From positions 62,001 through 126,000 of the forward strand of contig CAVWXX010000017.1 in assembly GCA_963759155.1 (NCBI GenBank): 64,000 bases of DNA, in the 5' to 3' direction. Made by a program: the position numbers and the translations under genes. The DNA comes from SZUA-36 sp963759155 (GTDB taxonomy: Bacteria > Pseudomonadota > Gammaproteobacteria > Xanthomonadales > SZUA-36). Under the pieces are notes generated by a model. It was given only the letters and a program-made list of their open reading frames with translations, was not told the DNA's origin and made no database searches. This document shows, piece after piece, positions 61,410 to 64,000 of the stretch (position 1 is its first letter; every line of letters starts with the position of its first letter).

Positions 61410-61599
61410 TGAAGACTTCACCATTGATGCGGATGGAACCTACTGGACCGGCAATGGCAGCAAGTTGTACCAACGCAGTCCAACAGATACACGTTGGCAG
61501 TTAGTCGCCGACTACAGCAATGCCGGTGTCGGCAAAATCAGCCGCCTGGCCATCAACCTGCAAACCGGCCAGATGGCGCTGGTCAGTAGTGATTTGTAA
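61396..61599 (+). pseudogene. 3' part of the propeller-like gene in a shifted frame
   Basis: From about 61396 the +1 frame reads LFPGNEDFTIDADGTYW, continues with WQLVADYSNAGVGKISRLAI and ends MALVSSDL at 61599. It continues the repeat pattern of the preceding frame and has no start or ribosome site of its own. One extra base in CGCTTGTTTCCC would explain the break. Confidence 0.7.
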
Positions 61600-61602
61600 A
61601 AG

Positions 61603-62748
61603 TTATTTTAGTAATGCGGTAAACGCGATGCCAATAAACGTAGCCACGGCGTAACCGAACAAACCTACCAGTATTCCTGGTGTAACCAGGGCGCGCCAGC
61701 CTTTACTCGCAGCCAGTGCCGCTGCGGGTGCCGGCCCGAGAATACAGGCATTGGAAGCGATCATCACCTCTGCAAGATCCAGCTTCATGAACCGGCCGAT
61801 CAGCACCACCACAACCAGGTGCACGACAACCATCACGACAATGAACATGAGGATGGGAAATGCCGAACCCACCACGTCGCTGAATTTCGCACCCGCACCA
61901 ATCGCCACGAAAAATATGTACATGAACAATGTGCCCAACTCAAATTCTGACGAAACCCGGGCCACGAGAGGTTTGGCAAAATTGGCAACGAGAAGCGCAA
62001 GTGCTGTCACGATAAGAATAAATAACGAGTCGATTTGTAATAAAGAGGTCAGTGCCGCACTGAGCGCACATACCACGAGACTGATAGCCAGTCCCGTTGC
62101 TGCAGGCAGAAGAACAAATGGCTTGGCTTCCTCGATCTCACCAGCATCTTCCACCTGTGTTGCCAGTTGATCTTCATTGCCGATAAATTTCGAAGGCAGC
62201 GAGTTGCGTACAAAACGAATGGCTGGCATCAGCATGAGCAGCATCAGGAAGAAAACTGCGCCCACCGCATCAGCAGATAGACCGGCCACGTAAATGGAAG
62301 AGCTTTTTAACCCTACCGCCTCTGCAGTGGCGACATAATTTAGTGTGCCACCAATGTAACTGGCCGTTACTGTCCCGGCAATCTGCGCCTCCAGTGAACC
62401 CATATCCACAACAAACACAGCCACAATGGCGCCAATAATCGTGGCGAAGGTTGCAACGATGAAAACAACAAACATTTGACCGGATTCTGCAAAAATTGTT
62501 TTGAAATCCGCACGCATAATAAGCAGAGGAATCGCCATCGGCACCAGCATTCCGCCGATCTCATCATAGATGCCCGCCACATGGGGAATGACACCAAGGT
62601 TGGCCAGAACCATGGCAATGGCTATCAGCAGCAAGGGGCCGCCAATACTCTGGCCCCAACGGGTCTTTTCAGCCCACAACCCGAGTGCCACCATGACCAT
62701 GATGATGGCGCTCAGGGCAAAAGTCTGGTCCGGTCCAATCAGTGGCAT
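61603..62748 (-). CDS. DUF819-family integral membrane protein
   Basis: A 381-residue protein with about ten hydrophobic segments. Characteristic DUF819 strings include GGPLLLIAIAMVLANLGVIP, SYIGGTLNYVATAEAVGL and ASNACILGPAPAAALAASKGWR. The family (YjcL-like) is predicted to be a transporter; no substrate is established. Its end lies 3 bases from the convergent propeller gene. Confidence 0.9.
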   Translation of the reverse strand: MPLIGPDQTFALSAIIMVMVALGLWAEKTRWGQSIGGPLLLIAIAMVLANLGVIPHVAGIYDEIGGMLVPMAIPLLIMRADFKTIFAESGQMFVVFIVATFATIIGAIVAVFVVDMGSLEAQIAGTVTASYIGGTLNYVATAEAVGLKSSSIYVAGLSADAVGAVFFLMLLMLMPAIRFVRNSLPSKFIGNEDQLATQVEDAGEIEEAKPFVLLPAATGLAISLVVCALSAALTSLLQIDSLFILIVTALALLVANFAKPLVARVSSEFELGTLFMYIFFVAIGAGAKFSDVVGSAFPILMFIVVMVVVHLVVVVLIGRFMKLDLAEVMIASNACILGPAPAAALAASKGWRALVTPGILVGLFGYAVATFIGIAFTALLK

Positions 62749-62994
62749 TGTTCTTAACTCTTATGCTTGGGCAACACATTGTGCCTTACTTCGGATGATA
62801 GTTGGACTATCCAGGCGCTTAATCAGTTGGTAACAAACCAAGCTTGCCCGACAATTTTTTTGCGCCAGTCATTTTATTAAGCGTAATGACGAAATTATTG
62901 GTATTACCATCAACTAAACCCACGTTAAACAAGTGCGAGTTAATAAAGCAGTGAGTCTTCATGATGTTTTTTGTTAGAATACGCCGTCTTGCAA

Positions 62995-63068
62995 GCGCCC
63001 GTAGCTCAGTCGGATAGAGCACCAGATTCCTAATCTGGGGGTCAGAGGTTCGAATCCTCTCGGGCGCG
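62995..63068 (+). tRNA. tRNA-Arg (anticodon CCT)
   Basis: The acceptor GCGCCCG pairs with CGGGCGC, the D-arm is GCTC-AGTCGGATA-GAGC, the anticodon arm CCAGA-TTCCTAA-TCTGG gives anticodon CCT, and the T-arm is AGAGG-TTCGAAT-CCTCT. CCA is not encoded (the sequence continues CAAAA). TAGAAT at 62975-62980 is a possible -10 box. Confidence 0.95.
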
Positions 63069-63081
63069 CAAAACAAACAAA

Positions 63082-63105
63082 GTCACCCTTGGGGTGGCTT
63101 TTTTT
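63082..63105 (+). terminator. Intrinsic terminator after tRNA-Arg
   Basis: GTCACCC pairs with GGGTGGC (7 bp with one G-T) around a 3-base loop and is followed by seven or more T. It begins 14 bases after the tRNA. Confidence 0.88.
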
Positions 63106-63152
63106 GTTTTCTGTGTCCCGGTATTGGATTTGAAGCTTGTGCGGAACGCACT

Positions 63153-63255
63153 GAGGTTCGAAAAATTCGCCGGGAGCGAATTTTCACGCAGTCGCAAAGC
63201 GACAAGCCCCGCAGGGGTAAGGCCCAGGGAGGGGCCGAATAATCCTCTCGGGCGC
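63153..63255 (+). repeat. Multi-hairpin element bounded by a split copy of the tRNA-Arg 3' end
   Basis: The element opens with GAGGTTCGAA and closes with AATCCTCTCGGGCGC, both identical to the T-arm/acceptor part of the tRNA (63045-63054 and 63053-63067). Between them lie four consecutive perfect hairpins: AAAATTCGC-cggga-GCGAATTTT, GTCGC-aaa-GCGAC, CCCC-gca-GGGG and GGCCC-aggGAG-GGGCC. No frame in it looks coding. It may be an inserted mobile repeat, an integration scar or a structured RNA. Confidence 0.75.
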
Positions 63256-63324
63256 AGCTCTAGCACACCCCATCTCTCCACGGCACTGCTTTGCACCCCC
63301 AAAATATTGATATAAAATGCCTTG

Positions 63325-63618
63325 ATGTCATTCCATCGGAAAACTTACTTGCTGCCCCGGCTTCTGCTGCTGATTTGCATTTTTGTTGCAGCACAGAGCC
63401 TGGCGCTAGCGCATGAGTTCGATCATGTTTCTGCCGGTGACGGCAACTCCTGCGTTATTTGTCCGGTAGGGTCAAACCTGCAGGCCGCAGCGACAAGCTC
63501 CACGGATCTGTTCACACGAACAGCGCCTGTCGCGATAAGGCCTGCTTGCCACAGACATCTCGGCAAGGGCGCAGTATCTACGAGTTTTTCGGCCCGCGCC
63601 CCCCCTACTTTTCTTTGA
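63325..63618 (+). CDS. Small secreted or membrane protein preceding a TonB receptor
   Basis: From ATG 63325 the protein has 97 residues. A hydrophobic signal (LLPRLLLLICIFVAAQSLALA) is followed by HEFDHVSAGDGNSCVICPVG, with two His and a CxxC, and then a low-complexity tail. The His/Cys pattern and the position just before a His-rich TonB receptor suggest metal handling, as in DUF2946-like small proteins, but this is inference. A TTG at 63322 is an alternative start. Confidence 0.65.
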   Translation: MSFHRKTYLLPRLLLLICIFVAAQSLALAHEFDHVSAGDGNSCVICPVGSNLQAAATSSTDLFTRTAPVAIRPACHRHLGKGAVSTSFSARAPPTFL

Positions 63619-63687
63619 TATCACCGCTGTTTGTTTCCCGGTCAGAAGCCGGTATAGCTGTTTATCACAGGAAAGGAAAATTACCAG

Positions 63688-64000
63688 ATGTACAAGTTGA
63701 GAATGAATGCGACGACGCTGCTTGGCGGCGTCGTGCTGCTGCTTGCCAGCCAGGGGTTTGCTCAGCAACCCCCCACCGAAACCCACGAAGGACACCTTCA
63801 CGGGACAGAACACGAAGACCATGACCTGGAAGAGGTGATTGTCCAGGCCACGCCGCTGGACCGTGACCTGATGGAACTATCCCAGTCGGCCACTGTTCTG
63901 ACCGGAGAAGACTTGCGCAGGGAGGTTTCCAACAACATTGGCGAGACCCTGAACAGGCAAGCCGGACTGGCCAACGCCAGCTTTGGGCAGAACGTGGGAC
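63688..64000 (+). CDS. TonB-dependent outer-membrane receptor, N-terminus only
   Basis: The frame is open from ATG 63688 (GGAAAGGA upstream) to the window end, about 104 residues. A signal peptide (cut near GFAQQ) is followed by a His/Glu-rich stretch THEGHLHGTEHEDHDLEE, a TonB-box-like EEVIVQATPL and the start of the plug domain (SQSATVLTGEDLRREVSNNI, GETLNRQAGL). The His-rich leader points to zinc or another divalent metal (ZnuD-like), by inference. Confidence 0.88.
   Translation, partial: MYKLRMNATTLLGGVVLLLASQGFAQQPPTETHEGHLHGTEHEDHDLEEVIVQATPLDRDLMELSQSATVLTGEDLRREVSNNIGETLNRQAGLANASFGQNVG

Noticed and set aside
1..64000. CRISPR array, rRNA genes, insertion sequences with transposases
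   Set aside because: No regularly spaced repeats, rRNA sequence or transposase-like protein was seen on either strand.

Overview
The window looks like a chromosomal segment of a marine or environmental gammaproteobacterium. Evidence: a secDF-yajC-tgt-queA block, the divergent trmJ/suhB pair, a complete System I cytochrome c maturation operon (ccmABCDEFGHI), an attenuated ilvGM operon and an acyltransferase that resembles the serine O-succinyltransferases of Xanthomonas relatives. The family-specific repeats and secreted modules fit an uncultured Xanthomonadales/Chromatiales/Woeseia-like lineage, but that placement is inference.

Layout. 1-8340 (minus): one branched-chain amino acid operon, promoter - leader peptide - attenuator - ilvG-ilvM-leuA-leuC-leuD-leuB-ilvA, mostly with overlapping stops and starts; ilvA runs off the left edge. 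8610-15124 (plus): the divergent leucine/isoleucine catabolic cluster (isovaleryl-CoA dehydrogenase, thiolase, methylcrotonyl-CoA carboxylase beta, methylglutaconyl-CoA hydratase, HMG-CoA lyase, HSD10-like SDR), without the biotin-bearing carboxylase alpha subunit. 15135-19996: a small unknown protein, a 16-bp tandem repeat, an MscS channel, an orphan encapsulated-ferritin-type protein, a phytase-like secreted protein, and the glutathione-dependent formaldehyde pathway (frmA, fghA). 19997-20621: intergenic repeats. 20622-31000: a redoxin, an alkyltransferase-like protein, a flavin-binding protein, a repeat-bearing secreted protein, trmJ/suhB and secFD-yajC-tgt-queA. 31079-38231: kynureninase, a large frameshifted S8 protease and glutathione reductase.

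38516-48317: the ccm operon, a metallo-beta-lactamase-fold hydrolase behind a nested palindrome, a TrmB-like methyltransferase, a probable serine O-succinyltransferase and tRNA-Leu(CAA). 48318-57520, after the tRNA, is accessory in character: secreted proteins of unknown function (two with DUF3011 domains, two sharing a C-terminal module for which I know no name), a META-domain protein, a TAP-like peptidase, a YeaQ-type membrane protein, a Tat-exported dienelactone hydrolase and a broken S1/P1 nuclease. 57554-62748: a formylglycine-generating-enzyme-like protein, RNase D, a propeller-like secreted protein and a DUF819 transporter-like protein. 62995-64000: tRNA-Arg(CCT), an unusual multi-hairpin element built on a copy of the tRNA 3' end, and the start of a His-rich TonB receptor with a small companion, suggesting metal uptake.

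A recurring oddity is that four secreted-protein genes (S8 protease, S1/P1 nuclease, FGE-like protein, propeller protein), and possibly a small membrane gene before gorA, carry apparent single-base frameshifts, while the housekeeping genes are intact. This is either gene decay or indel error in the assembly.
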